Shown: positions 1 to 5,712 of the stretch, piece after piece
Layout of the letters: every line of letters starts with the position of its first letter
Numbering within the stretch: position 1 is the stretch's first letter
From: CAZFRF01 sp964540925
GTDB lineage: Bacteria; Patescibacteriota; Microgenomatia; Levybacterales; UBA12049
Direction: 5' to 3'
NCBI GenBank assembly: GCA_964540925.1
Contig: CAZIOR010000020.1
Location: forward strand, 1-11,788
Length of the DNA stretch: 11,788 nucleotides
The notes under the pieces: generated by a model
Seen by the model: only the letters and a program-made list of their open reading frames with translations
What the model was told of the DNA's origin: nothing
Databases searched by the model: none
Translations under genes and position numbers: made by a program

Positions 1-3
1 TTG

Positions 4-74
4 CTGCCGAGCCTGGATTCGAACCAGAATAAACGGATCCAAAGTCCGTTGTCCTACCATTAGACGACTCGGCA
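4..74 (-). tRNA. tRNA-Gln (anticodon TTG)
   Basis: Read on the minus strand this folds as a complete cloverleaf. The acceptor stem is TGCCGAG/CTCGGCA. The D-loop AATGGTA contains the normal GG pair. The anticodon stem ACGGA/TCCGT encloses the loop CTTTGGA, giving anticodon TTG (Gln, CAA). The T-loop is the canonical TTCGAAT. The discriminator is G, as usual for tRNA-Gln. CCA is not encoded (GCAA follows the acceptor), so the CCA end must be added after transcription. It lies 17 bases downstream of the glycosyltransferase stop on the same strand. Confidence 0.96.
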
Positions 75-85
75 ATGTAATGTAT

Positions 86-94
86 ATTTTATCA
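86..94 (-). promoter_or_regulatory. Extended -10 promoter element of tRNA-Gln
   Basis: The minus strand reads TGATAAAAT, an extended -10 (TGn plus TAAAAT) ending 11 bases before the first base of tRNA-Gln. That predicts a transcript start a few bases before the tRNA. The TGA of the extension is also the stop codon of the upstream glycosyltransferase gene. No convincing -35 is visible. Confidence 0.45.
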
Positions 95-1111
95 AATATC
101 GAACCTCTTTAATAGTTTTTTAAGTTCTTCGTTTTTATCTTCACTTTTTTGTATTTTAAATGTCTTATTATTTAATCCCCTTTTTCCATCAAATGAGAAT
201 AAATATATTTCGCTATTTGGACCTAAAACTCTAATATAGCTAAATTGTTTTCTGTATTTAGCAATTTGTTTCTCATACCCGTTGCAATCAGTTACACAGG
301 TATAAATATAAAAATTGTATTTATTTTTATATAAATCCAAATTAGTTGTTTTAGTTACTTCCCAATTAATTAGAAAAGGATACCAAAGTAAGTCTGTATC
401 AATTACATCTCCACTATTTATCCCTACAGTTTCGTATTTAGGTATAAAGCTGGCAATTTTTTGAGCTAGTTCATACCTATAAATATTGGCTCTATTTTGA
501 TTATTTTTAATAATTGAAATACCTGTTAAATAAAATATTGATACCGTAAAAATACAAACAACAAGTAAAGTTTTCTTATTTTCGAATAAATTAAAAATTA
601 TCAATGAAAAGCTTAGTGTTACAAAAGGAATAAAATAATATATTAAATAATAATGAGTATATGATGCTTGCATGTATAAAAGAACATGAAGTATGGGGAA
701 AATAAGTAAAGATAAAATTACTGAGTTTTGTTTAGATAATTTTTTAAATCTACCTTTATAAATTTCAATTAAAAAGCTAAGCGAGAGTAAAATAATTAAT
801 GGATTAAAATAAATAAGCAATCTAGCTGTAAGCGTTGTAATCCAAATAATTGGCCAGAATTTTAAGCTTAATAACCCAGTAAACCCTCTATGTAAAAGCG
901 CAAATTTTAAATCACTGAATCCATTGTTTAAAGCGTATATATAAATTAAAGAAAATATTAAAACAATAATTGTAGTAACTAATAAGTAAAACCATGCTTT
1001 AACGTTTTTATGTGTTTTAAATATTGGTAAAAGCGCAATTGCAAAAATTATCGTTGGCCAATCACTAAAGATTCCTAATATTAAAGAAAGAATGCTAAGC
1101 AATAAATAAAT
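92..1111 (-). CDS. GT39/PMT-like membrane glycosyltransferase, C-terminal part (5' end lost in gap)
   Basis: The 339 visible residues are open into the N gap. The codons just after the gap read I-Y-L without a stop, so the first TTG at 1102 is only an internal codon. The fragment opens with GIFSDWP, resembling the D-W-P segment of GT39-type (ArnT/PMT-like) enzymes that transfer sugars from polyprenyl-phosphate carriers at the membrane. About six to eight hydrophobic spans follow through roughly residue 205. A C-terminal region of about 130 residues is more polar and contains NSGDVIDTDLLWYPF; in this family such domains lie outside the membrane. The catalytic N-terminal loop with its acidic residues would be in the missing part, so activity cannot be judged. 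The family call is inference from the DWP segment and topology; another polytopic protein is possible. Confidence 0.6.
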   Translation of the reverse strand: MYLLLSILSLILGIFSDWPTIIFAIALLPIFKTHKNVKAWFYLLVTTIIVLIFSLIYIYALNNGFSDLKFALLHRGFTGLLSLKFWPIIWITTLTARLLIYFNPLIILLSLSFLIEIYKGRFKKLSKQNSVILSLLIFPILHVLLYMQASYTHYYLIYYFIPFVTLSFSLIIFNLFENKKTLLVVCIFTVSIFYLTGISIIKNNQNRANIYRYELAQKIASFIPKYETVGINSGDVIDTDLLWYPFLINWEVTKTTNLDLYKNKYNFYIYTCVTDCNGYEKQIAKYRKQFSYIRVLGPNSEIYLFSFDGKRGLNNKTFKIQKSEDKNEELKKLLKRFDI

Positions 1112-1211
1112 NNNNNNNNNNNNNNNNNNNNNNNNNNNNNNNNNNNNNNNNNNNNNNNNNNNNNNNNNNNNNNNNNNNNNNNNNNNNNNNNNNNNNNNNN
1201 NNNNNNNNNNN
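1112..1211. other. Scaffold gap (100 N)
   Basis: Exactly 100 N separate two divergently oriented reading frames, and both enter the gap without a start codon. A 100-N run is a common placeholder for a gap of unknown size. The missing 5' ends of two genes and their promoters cannot fit in 100 bases, so the real distance is probably much larger. Confidence 0.97.
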
Positions 1212-1868
1212 CTTACTAAAATAATGACGGCAATAGTTGCCTTAGAAAATCCTAAAAAGGATGACAGATATATAGTAAAACCTGAGGATTTAGTTGGTGA
1301 GGATTCAATGGGCCTTACTGCAAATGAAGAATTAAGTTTAGAAGAACTTTTGTATGGAATGATTTTGCATAGTGGAAATGATGCAGCAGAAGTACTTGCC
1401 TCAAATTATAAAAACGGGCGCATAGCTTTTATTAAAGCCATGAACGATAAAGCAAAATCCTTAGGACTTAAAGATACAAATTTTACTAATCCTTCTGGGC
1501 TTGAAGGTGATGGGAATCAATATACAACTACCTATGATCTAATGGTTATGACTAGATATGCTTTAGTTAACTTTCCGCTCTTTGCAAAAGTATCTGCAAC
1601 TTTTGACCAAACAATTCCTCAATCTGCAACTCACAAGGCCTTTTTCTTAGAAAATGAAACCAATCTAATCTCAAGTTATCCAGGAGTAAAGGGAGTTAAA
1701 ACAGGATTTACTCCAGAGGCTGGGTATTGCCTGGTTACATATTTGGATTATAAAGGCAATAAATTAATTGGGATACTTTTGGGTAGTGAGAATAGAAGAC
1801 AAGAAATGAAAGATTTATTGGATTATTCTCTAAAATCTTTAGGTACTACTCCTCCAGCCCACTTGTAG
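1212..1868 (+). CDS. Serine-type D-alanyl-D-alanine carboxypeptidase (peptidase S11, DacA-like), 5' partial
   Basis: Low-molecular-weight penicillin-binding protein that trims the terminal D-Ala of peptidoglycan stem peptides outside the membrane. The frame emerges from the gap as L-T-K-I-M-T-A, which is the S-x-x-K motif minus its serine: the catalytic Ser codon would occupy the last three N (1209-1211). The other two active-site motifs are present, counting from the ATG at 1224: S-G-N at residues 50-52 (LHSGNDAAE) and K-T-G at 159-161 (GVKTGFTPEAG). The signal peptide and about 60 N-terminal residues are missing. The protein stops soon after the catalytic domain, with no PBP5-type C-terminal beta domain or amphipathic anchor, so any membrane anchoring would have to be N-terminal. 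The ATG at 1224 lies inside the motif and is not a real start. Confidence 0.93.
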   Translation, partial: LTKIMTAIVALENPKKDDRYIVKPEDLVGEDSMGLTANEELSLEELLYGMILHSGNDAAEVLASNYKNGRIAFIKAMNDKAKSLGLKDTNFTNPSGLEGDGNQYTTTYDLMVMTRYALVNFPLFAKVSATFDQTIPQSATHKAFFLENETNLISSYPGVKGVKTGFTPEAGYCLVTYLDYKGNKLIGILLGSENRRQEMKDLLDYSLKSLGTTPPAHL

Positions 1869-1875
1869 CTAGTTA

Positions 1876-1904
1876 TTGAATAAATTGAGCTTGTAGAGTA
1901 AAAT
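1876..1904 (+). promoter_or_regulatory. Promoter of the tRNA-Leu/tRNA-Pro transcript
   Basis: TTGAAT (1876-1881) and TAAAAT (1899-1904) are separated by exactly 17 bases, a good sigma-70-type arrangement. The predicted start near 1911 would leave a leader of about 50 bases before tRNA-Leu. Confidence 0.6.
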
Positions 1905-1915
1905 TAGATTACGTC

Positions 1916-1955
1916 AGTCTCGACCACTTGTCCCACGTTTACGTGGGTCGAGTCT
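1916..1955 (+). promoter_or_regulatory. Strong hairpin in the leader of tRNA-Leu
   Basis: CTCGACC (1919-1925) pairs perfectly with GGTCGAG (1946-1952). Inside it CACG (1934-1937) pairs with CGTG (1942-1945) around a TTTA loop, leaving an eight-base bulge. Alternatively CCCACG/CGTGGG forms six pairs and the outer stem shrinks to five, so the bulge can slide. It is followed by the palindrome GTCTAGAC (1952-1959). It is GC-rich in an AT-rich gap and lacks a T tract, so it is not a standard terminator. A role in tRNA processing or transcript stability is inference. Confidence 0.55.
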
Positions 1956-1961
1956 AGACGA

Positions 1962-2046
1962 GCCGTGGTGGTGGAATGGCAGACACGAGGGCCTTAAGAG
2001 CCTTTGTCTTTAATAGGACGTGAGAGTTCGACTCTCTCCCGCGGCA
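1962..2046 (+). tRNA. tRNA-Leu (anticodon TAA)
   Basis: Class II tRNA with a long variable arm. The acceptor is GCCGTGG/CCGCGGC with one G-T pair. The D-loop carries GG. The anticodon stem AGGGC/GCCTT holds the loop CTTAAGA, giving anticodon TAA (codon UUA). The extra arm is about 18 bases, and the T-loop TTCGACT is canonical. The discriminator is A and CCA is not encoded. It is followed 19 bases later by tRNA-Pro and is probably co-transcribed with it. Confidence 0.96.
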
Positions 2047-2065
2047 CATACATCTTTAAATTTTC

Positions 2066-2138
2066 CGGGGAGTGGCTCAGTTGGTAGAGCGCGCGGTTTG
2101 GGACCGTGAGGTCGGAGGTTCGAGTCCTCTTTCCCCGA
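2066..2138 (+). tRNA. tRNA-Pro (anticodon TGG)
   Basis: The acceptor is CGGGGAG/TTCCCCG; its C1-G72 first pair is typical of bacterial tRNA-Pro. The D-loop contains TTGGTA. The anticodon loop TTTGGGA gives anticodon TGG (codon CCA), and the T-loop is TTCGAGT. The discriminator is A and no CCA is encoded. It is the second member of the Leu-Pro pair. Confidence 0.96.
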
Positions 2139-2164
2139 CACTATTCAAGTTATAGTTATTAGTA

Positions 2165-2170
2165 TATAAT
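2165..2170 (+). promoter_or_regulatory. -10 box of a leaderless HD-domain gene
   Basis: A perfect TATAAT is followed by seven bases and then the ATG at 2178, so the transcript should start at or within a base or two of the start codon. There is no Shine-Dalgarno sequence and only a weak -35 (ATTCAA at 2143-2148). Confidence 0.6.
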
Positions 2171-2177
2171 CCCCTCA

Positions 2178-2780
2178 ATGAAAAGATCCCTAGTCCGCAA
2201 TATAGAATTTTTATATGAGATGGGTTGGCTTCGTTTTATACCAAGAAGTTGGAATAGATTTTTAAATCCAGGTTTTCAAAACCTTGCTGAGCATCATCTA
2301 AGAGTAGTTTGGATAAGTTTGATTCTCGCCAAAATGGAAGGAATTAGGAACACAGATAAAGTTATAAAAATGGCATTGTTACATGACATTGCTGAAAGTA
2401 GAACAGGAGATGTTGATTTTTTACAGAGACAATATGTTGCAAGAAACGAAAATTTAGGAATGAAAGACATCTTGGCAAATACAGTACTTGAAGAAGAGTT
2501 TTTAGATCTTTGGAATGAATATGAAAAACGAGAAAGCATTGAATCGAAAATAGTAAAAGATGCAGATGGACTAGATGTAGATTTGGAACTGAAAGAACAA
2601 GAAGTTAATGGTAGTCAATTAAATAAGAATTGGAAAAATGTACGGGTTGCAATTAAAAATAAGTTTTATACAAAATCAGCTGTTAAGCTTTGGAATGAAA
2701 TTGGACGATCTAATCCCCATGATTGGCATATAAATGAAATTTCTAGGTATTTAAAATTAAAAAAAGTTAAGAAGAAATAA
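2178..2780 (+). CDS. HD-domain phosphohydrolase, YfbR-like 5'-deoxynucleotidase family
   Basis: A 200-residue soluble, all-helical protein with the metal-binding signature of the HD superfamily. The residues are His39/His40 in AEHHLRV, the His69-Asp70 doublet in ALLHDIAE with Glu73, and Asp128/Asp130 in KDADGLD. This pattern and length match the HD_3/YfbR-type group, whose members remove phosphate from deoxyribonucleoside 5'-monophosphates. The exact substrate here is inference. The C-terminus is very basic (KKVKKK). The ATG start is fixed by the TATAAT seven bases upstream. The last 14 bases overlap tail-to-tail with the riboflavin kinase gene on the other strand, and a DNPH1-like nucleotide hydrolase lies beyond that. 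Confidence 0.82.
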   Translation: MKRSLVRNIEFLYEMGWLRFIPRSWNRFLNPGFQNLAEHHLRVVWISLILAKMEGIRNTDKVIKMALLHDIAESRTGDVDFLQRQYVARNENLGMKDILANTVLEEEFLDLWNEYEKRESIESKIVKDADGLDVDLELKEQEVNGSQLNKNWKNVRVAIKNKFYTKSAVKLWNEIGRSNPHDWHINEISRYLKLKKVKKK

Positions 2781-3129
2781 AATATTTTTTTGCTTCCTTT
2801 AAGTCTTTATCCATTTGCTCAACTAATTCTTTTTCCGATTTGAATTTAATATTTCCTCGTATTTTTTTAAGTAAACTAATTGAAATAAACTTGCCATAAA
2901 TATTTGAATTAAAATCTAAAATATATGTTTCAGCTTTTATTTTAGTCTCATTAAATGTAGTAGCATTTCCAATAAAAGTTAATGAGTTATATTCTCTTTC
3001 GTTTACTTTAGTTTTGGAGATATAAATACCCTGAGAAATATCTTTAAATAAATTAATATTTGCAGTTGGATATCCAAGAGCCTTTCCCCTACTATTTCCT
3101 TTTTTTACTTTTCCTCTTAATTTAATCAT
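2767..3129 (-). CDS. Stand-alone riboflavin kinase (flavokinase domain of RibF)
   Basis: Phosphorylates riboflavin with ATP to give FMN. The 120 residues cover just the RFK domain: the glycine-rich ALGYPTAN segment at 17-24 (PTAN binds nucleotide and Mg), GIYISKTKV at 34-42, FIGNATTFNE at 52-61, and the catalytic-type Glu67 in AETYIL. The usual closing helix with LKKIRG and EKELVEQM follows. Most bacterial RibF proteins are about 300 residues and also carry an N-terminal FMN adenylyltransferase domain, which is absent here. The ATG at 3129 overlaps the TGA of the upstream DNPH1-like gene as ATGA, indicating translational coupling. The 3' end overlaps the HD-domain gene by 14 bases. No FMN riboswitch is seen. 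Confidence 0.9.
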   Translation of the reverse strand: MIKLRGKVKKGNSRGKALGYPTANINLFKDISQGIYISKTKVNEREYNSLTFIGNATTFNETKIKAETYILDFNSNIYGKFISISLLKKIRGNIKFKSEKELVEQMDKDLKEAKKYFISS

Positions 3130-3665
3130 CTTAAAAATCTAGCCACACTTCTTTTAGCATCAGCAATATCGTAATATGTGCAGAGTTTAAACTGGGGTTC
3201 AGTAATTCCTTTTACCATTGCAGATAATCCATCTAAATTAGCAGCATGTACTAAAGCGAGTATAGGGGTAGGATTTAATCCTCTTTCTGGCTTAGTTAAA
3301 GCTCTGTCTATTTCCATCCCTACTCCAATACTTGGAGCATCAACAACCGCAACCAAATGCGTTGCTTGATCAACCCATAACATATCAATCCTTCTATATG
3401 CTTGATCAAGTTCAATTCCTTTCTTTGGCATAAGCCCTGCATTTTCAAGAAACCTATGCTCTCTATCTGTTGGGTCTTTAATTACAACGTGTTCATCGAG
3501 AACCTTTGCTCCCCCTACCTGCATTGCTTTGACAAGTTGTGGTCCTAAATCAGGATTAAAAACTTGTCCTCTTACTCCTACCGAAAAATATACTTGTTTT
3601 CCTTCAAATGGTAATTCTGGATTTGGCATGGTTTGAATAATAATGTTTTCAGTTAACTTTTGCAA
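3126..3665 (-). CDS. DNPH1/Rcl-like 2'-deoxynucleoside 5'-phosphate N-hydrolase family protein
   Basis: A soluble protein of up to 179 residues whose order of motifs matches the nucleoside 2-deoxyribosyltransferase superfamily, closest in my reading to DNPH1 (Rcl), which cleaves the N-glycosidic bond of deoxynucleoside monophosphates. Visible are strand one VYFSVGVRGQ (Tyr26), Asp94 in RRIDMLW, the PSIGVGMEIDRA block with Ser112 and candidate nucleophile Glu118, and the late LSAMVKG segment resembling LSAMIRG of DNPH1. The first canonical start is TTG at 3665, but the ATG at 3629 (residue 13) leaves only a short N-terminus before strand one and is also plausible. It is followed by riboflavin kinase with an ATGA overlap. 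Lys and Arg are about balanced, unlike the Lys-rich neighbours. The exact substrate is unproven. Confidence 0.75.
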   Translation of the reverse strand: MQKLTENIIIQTMPNPELPFEGKQVYFSVGVRGQVFNPDLGPQLVKAMQVGGAKVLDEHVVIKDPTDREHRFLENAGLMPKKGIELDQAYRRIDMLWVDQATHLVAVVDAPSIGVGMEIDRALTKPERGLNPTPILALVHAANLDGLSAMVKGITEPQFKLCTYYDIADAKRSVARFLR

Positions 3666-3670
3666 TAAAG

Positions 3671-3699
3671 TTGAGCAATCTATAAAGTTTTAGTATAAT
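3671..3699 (+). promoter_or_regulatory. Promoter of tRNA-Gly
   Basis: TTGAGC (3671-3676) and a perfect TATAAT (3694-3699) are 17 bases apart, and the predicted start is a few bases before the tRNA at 3709. The same 43-base space must also hold the divergent DNPH1-like promoter. A possible minus-strand -10, TATAGA, lies at 3684-3679. Confidence 0.65.
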
Positions 3700-3708
3700 T
3701 AGTTAGTT

Positions 3709-3779
3709 GCGGGTGTAGTTCAATGGCAGAACACAACTTTTCCAAAGTTGATACGAGAGTTCGATTCTCTTCACCCGCT
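3709..3779 (+). tRNA. tRNA-Gly (anticodon TCC)
   Basis: The acceptor is GCGGGTG/CACCCGC. The D-loop AATGGCA has the GG pair. The anticodon stem CAACT/AGTTG holds TTTCCAA, giving anticodon TCC (codon GGA). The T-loop TTCGATT is canonical, the discriminator is T, and no CCA is encoded. The discriminator base at 3779 is also the last base of the stop codon of the membrane-protein gene on the opposite strand. Confidence 0.96.
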
Positions 3780-4612
3780 CATATTATTGAAAGAGTAATT
3801 CTAACTACCTCGTAGAATCCAAATAGTCCAATTGCTAAAAATGCTAATCCTCCCCCAATTAAAACAATTGGGTGTTTTACTATTTTTACTGTAACTTTAG
3901 GAACTAAGAATAGTCCTATTGTTAAAAACATATGTCCAAGCATTACTCCTAAGGTAAAACCAAAAACATTTACATATCCAAAAACAGGAATATACCCAGC
4001 AAAATCGTTAATTCCTAAGATAAAAGGTATCGTAAAAGAAAAAGTAATAAGATTAATAAACGATAGTTTTTTAGTTCTGGTTAAATTTAAATCAGGAACA
4101 AAAAATTTAAGTAAGGGTCTAAATAAATTATTTACTAAATCCAATTGATTTTGCAAAAGATTAACAGGCATTCTAATTTTTATAAAACTTTTCTTTTGTT
4201 TTAAAAATAATTCAAAACTTTCTTCAGATAATTTAAACAAAATTATGCTAGAAAGAAGAATTGAAATAATCATTAGTAATGGTACTTCTTTTAATAGTGT
4301 CCAGATTGTTAAAATTAGAAATGTTCCAAAAGCATTTCCTATTGAGGTTCCAATAGCAATTGCAATTTTTTTCTTCCAACCAGGATTTGTATGCATCAGA
4401 TTCCCTATAAAAATGGCAAAGTCTATTGCAGTTTTTAAAAATATTAAAATTCCAAAAATTACTTCTCTTTTGCGAAAATCTAAAATTATTGGAAATTGGA
4501 GATTTAAAGAATCTAGAATTAGCAAAACGCCATATAGAAGTGTTGTAAGAATGAAAAAGATAAAAAAACTTAGGAGTACAGGAATAATCTTTTCAAATAA
4601 ATTCTTATGCAT
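3779..4612 (-). CDS. Polytopic membrane protein, probable divergent TerC-like transporter with internal duplication
   Basis: The 277 residues form about seven or more hydrophobic spans with no signal peptide. I do not recognise the exact family, but both halves share a pattern. FLKTAIDFAIFIGN (58-71, Asp64) and FILGINDFAGYIP (197-209, Asp203) each start a helix with an acidic residue followed by Phe-Ala. Each is followed by a Gly-rich span (IGTSIGNAFGTF at 87-98; FTLGVMLGHMF at 219-229) and a last helix ending in Glu (Glu130/131; Glu268). This resembles the two-half layout of the TerC/LysE-type superfamily, where Asp-Asn-Ala is usual; here Phe replaces Asn. It is divergent from a clear DUF475/TerC-like gene 64 bases away. 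Ion transport is inference. The TGA stop abuts tRNA-Gly. Confidence 0.6.
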   Translation of the reverse strand: MHKNLFEKIIPVLLSFFIFFILTTLLYGVLLILDSLNLQFPIILDFRKREVIFGILIFLKTAIDFAIFIGNLMHTNPGWKKKIAIAIGTSIGNAFGTFLILTIWTLLKEVPLLMIISILLSSIILFKLSEESFELFLKQKKSFIKIRMPVNLLQNQLDLVNNLFRPLLKFFVPDLNLTRTKKLSFINLITFSFTIPFILGINDFAGYIPVFGYVNVFGFTLGVMLGHMFLTIGLFLVPKVTVKIVKHPIVLIGGGLAFLAIGLFGFYEVVRITLSII

Positions 4613-4637
4613 TTTAGTTTAGGATAAATTCAACTAG

Positions 4638-4643
4638 ATTATA
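4638..4643 (-). promoter_or_regulatory. -10 box for the 277-residue membrane protein
   Basis: On the minus strand TATAAT lies 25 bases before the ATG at 4612, giving a predicted leader of roughly 19 bases without a Shine-Dalgarno sequence. No clear -35 is seen. Confidence 0.4.
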
Positions 4644-4664
4644 CAACAAAAGCTGAAAAAGTAG

Positions 4665-4670
4665 TAAAAT
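4665..4670 (+). promoter_or_regulatory. -10 box of a leaderless DUF475 gene
   Basis: TAAAAT is followed by six bases and then the GTG start at 4677. This is the same geometry as the rarA promoter in this window (TAAAAT, six bases, GTG). Confidence 0.5.
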
Positions 4671-4676
4671 ATTAAA

Positions 4677-5606
4677 GTGGAAATATTATCTATAGTTTTA
4701 ATTATTGCTGGACTTGTTTTATTCGAAACTATTTCTAGCATTGATAATGCAATTATTAACGCCGAAGTCCTTTCGACAATGAAAGAAAAAGCAAGGCGTT
4801 GGTTTCTTTTTTGGGGAATTCTTTCTTCAGTTTTTTTAGTTAGAGGTTTGCTCCCTTGGTTAATTGTTTGGGTTGTTAATCCCAGCTTGGGACCTATTGG
4901 AGCTTTAATGGCTTCTTTTAGTAGTGACCCAGCAGTTGTTGAGTCAATTGAAAAATCTGCACCAATTCTTTTGATTGGAGGAGGGGTATTTTTACTTTTC
5001 TTATTCTTACATTGGTTTTTCGTTGAGCCAAAGCACTATGGTTTAAGAGGTGAAGCTTTTGTGCATAGGCATGGCGTCTGGTTTTATGCTGTTGTCTCAA
5101 TTCTTCTTACTGTAATAGTTTGGGCAGCACTCCAAAAAGATCCTAATCTTGCTCTTGGTGCAGTTGTTGGTTCAACTGTCTTTTTTATAACTAATGGCTT
5201 TAAGCAGAATGCAGAGGAACAAGAAAAAAAGCTTATGGGTTCAGGTAAATCTGATATAGCCAAAATATTTTATCTCGAAGCAATTGATGCAACTTTTTCG
5301 ATAGATGGAGTTTTGGGAGCATTTGCTTTTACATTAATTGTTCCATTAATCTTTATTGGAAACGGAATCGGAGCAATAGTTGTAAGGCAAATTACTGTTT
5401 CGAATATAGATAGAATTAAAAAATATATTTACCTTAAAAATGGAGCTATGTATTCCATACTCTTTTTAGGAGCAATAATGCTGGTTGATAGCTTTGGATA
5501 TCATATTCCAAGTTGGTTCTCCCCTGTTACGACATTTGCAATTGTAGGCTACTTTTTCTTTAAATCTAGAAGATTTGCCAACTTGGCTGGCTTAGACTCG
5601 AAATAA
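4677..5606 (+). CDS. DUF475 family protein (TerC superfamily integral membrane protein)
   Basis: The 309 residues form about eight or nine membrane spans with two related signature segments: ETISSIDNAIINAEVL at 17-32 (Glu17, Asp23, Asn24) and LEAIDATFSIDGVLGAFAF at 200-218 (Glu201, Asp204, Asp210). Arginines after each, in SVFLVRGLLP (Arg56) and AIVVRQITV (Arg237), fit the R-G position of TerC proteins. Family members are linked to metal-ion export or metal-stress tolerance, but the DUF475 branch has no settled function. The GTG start follows TAAAAT by six bases, suggesting a leaderless message. It is divergent from the 277-residue TerC-like gene, and the spacer carries both promoters. tRNA-Arg follows 29 bases after the stop. 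Confidence 0.88.
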   Translation: MEILSIVLIIAGLVLFETISSIDNAIINAEVLSTMKEKARRWFLFWGILSSVFLVRGLLPWLIVWVVNPSLGPIGALMASFSSDPAVVESIEKSAPILLIGGGVFLLFLFLHWFFVEPKHYGLRGEAFVHRHGVWFYAVVSILLTVIVWAALQKDPNLALGAVVGSTVFFITNGFKQNAEEQEKKLMGSGKSDIAKIFYLEAIDATFSIDGVLGAFAFTLIVPLIFIGNGIGAIVVRQITVSNIDRIKKYIYLKNGAMYSILFLGAIMLVDSFGYHIPSWFSPVTTFAIVGYFFFKSRRFANLAGLDSK

Positions 5607-5617
5607 TTTACATTTTT

Positions 5618-5626
5618 TGGTAAAAT
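5618..5626 (+). promoter_or_regulatory. Extended -10 promoter element of tRNA-Arg/tRNA-His
   Basis: TGGTAAAAT is an extended -10 (TGn plus TAAAAT) ending nine bases before tRNA-Arg. The predicted start is about four bases before the mature tRNA. It should serve both tRNA genes, since no other promoter fits between them. Confidence 0.55.
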
Positions 5627-5635
5627 ACACGTATT

Positions 5636-5708
5636 GGCCCGGTAGCTCAACGGATAGAGCGAGTGCGTTCTAAGCACCAGGTTGGGGGTTCGATTCCCTC
5701 CCGGGTCA
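5636..5708 (+). tRNA. tRNA-Arg (anticodon TCT)
   Basis: The acceptor is GGCCCGG/CCGGGTC with one G-T pair. The D-loop contains CGGATA. The anticodon arm has four good pairs (GTGC/GCAC) around GTTCTAA, giving anticodon TCT (codon AGA). The first stem pair is A-C and base 32 is G, both mildly unusual. The T-loop TTCGATT is canonical and the discriminator is A at 5708. CCA follows at 5709-5711; it is the only tRNA here with an apparent encoded CCA, which may be coincidence. tRNA-His starts one base after that CCA. Confidence 0.93.
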
Positions 5709-5712
5709 CCAT

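Noticed and set aside
1928..1962. Rho-independent terminator of the carboxypeptidase gene
   Set aside because: The hairpin has no following T run and lies after a good promoter for the tRNA pair, so a leader structure is the better reading.
2294..2539. 81-residue minus-strand frame inside the HD gene
   Set aside because: It is a shadow frame, antisense to a clear family gene, with no promoter or recognisable domain.
3130..3200. FMN riboswitch controlling riboflavin kinase
   Set aside because: The kinase start overlaps the preceding coding frame, and the space upstream of the DNPH1-like gene is only 43 bases. There is no room for the conserved aptamer.
3126..3781. Possible UGA recoding, as in some CPR lineages (SR1/Gracilibacteria)
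   Set aside because: TGA ends several genes at natural family C-termini (glycosyltransferase, DNPH1-like, 277-residue protein), and no tRNA reading UGA is seen. TGA behaves as a stop.
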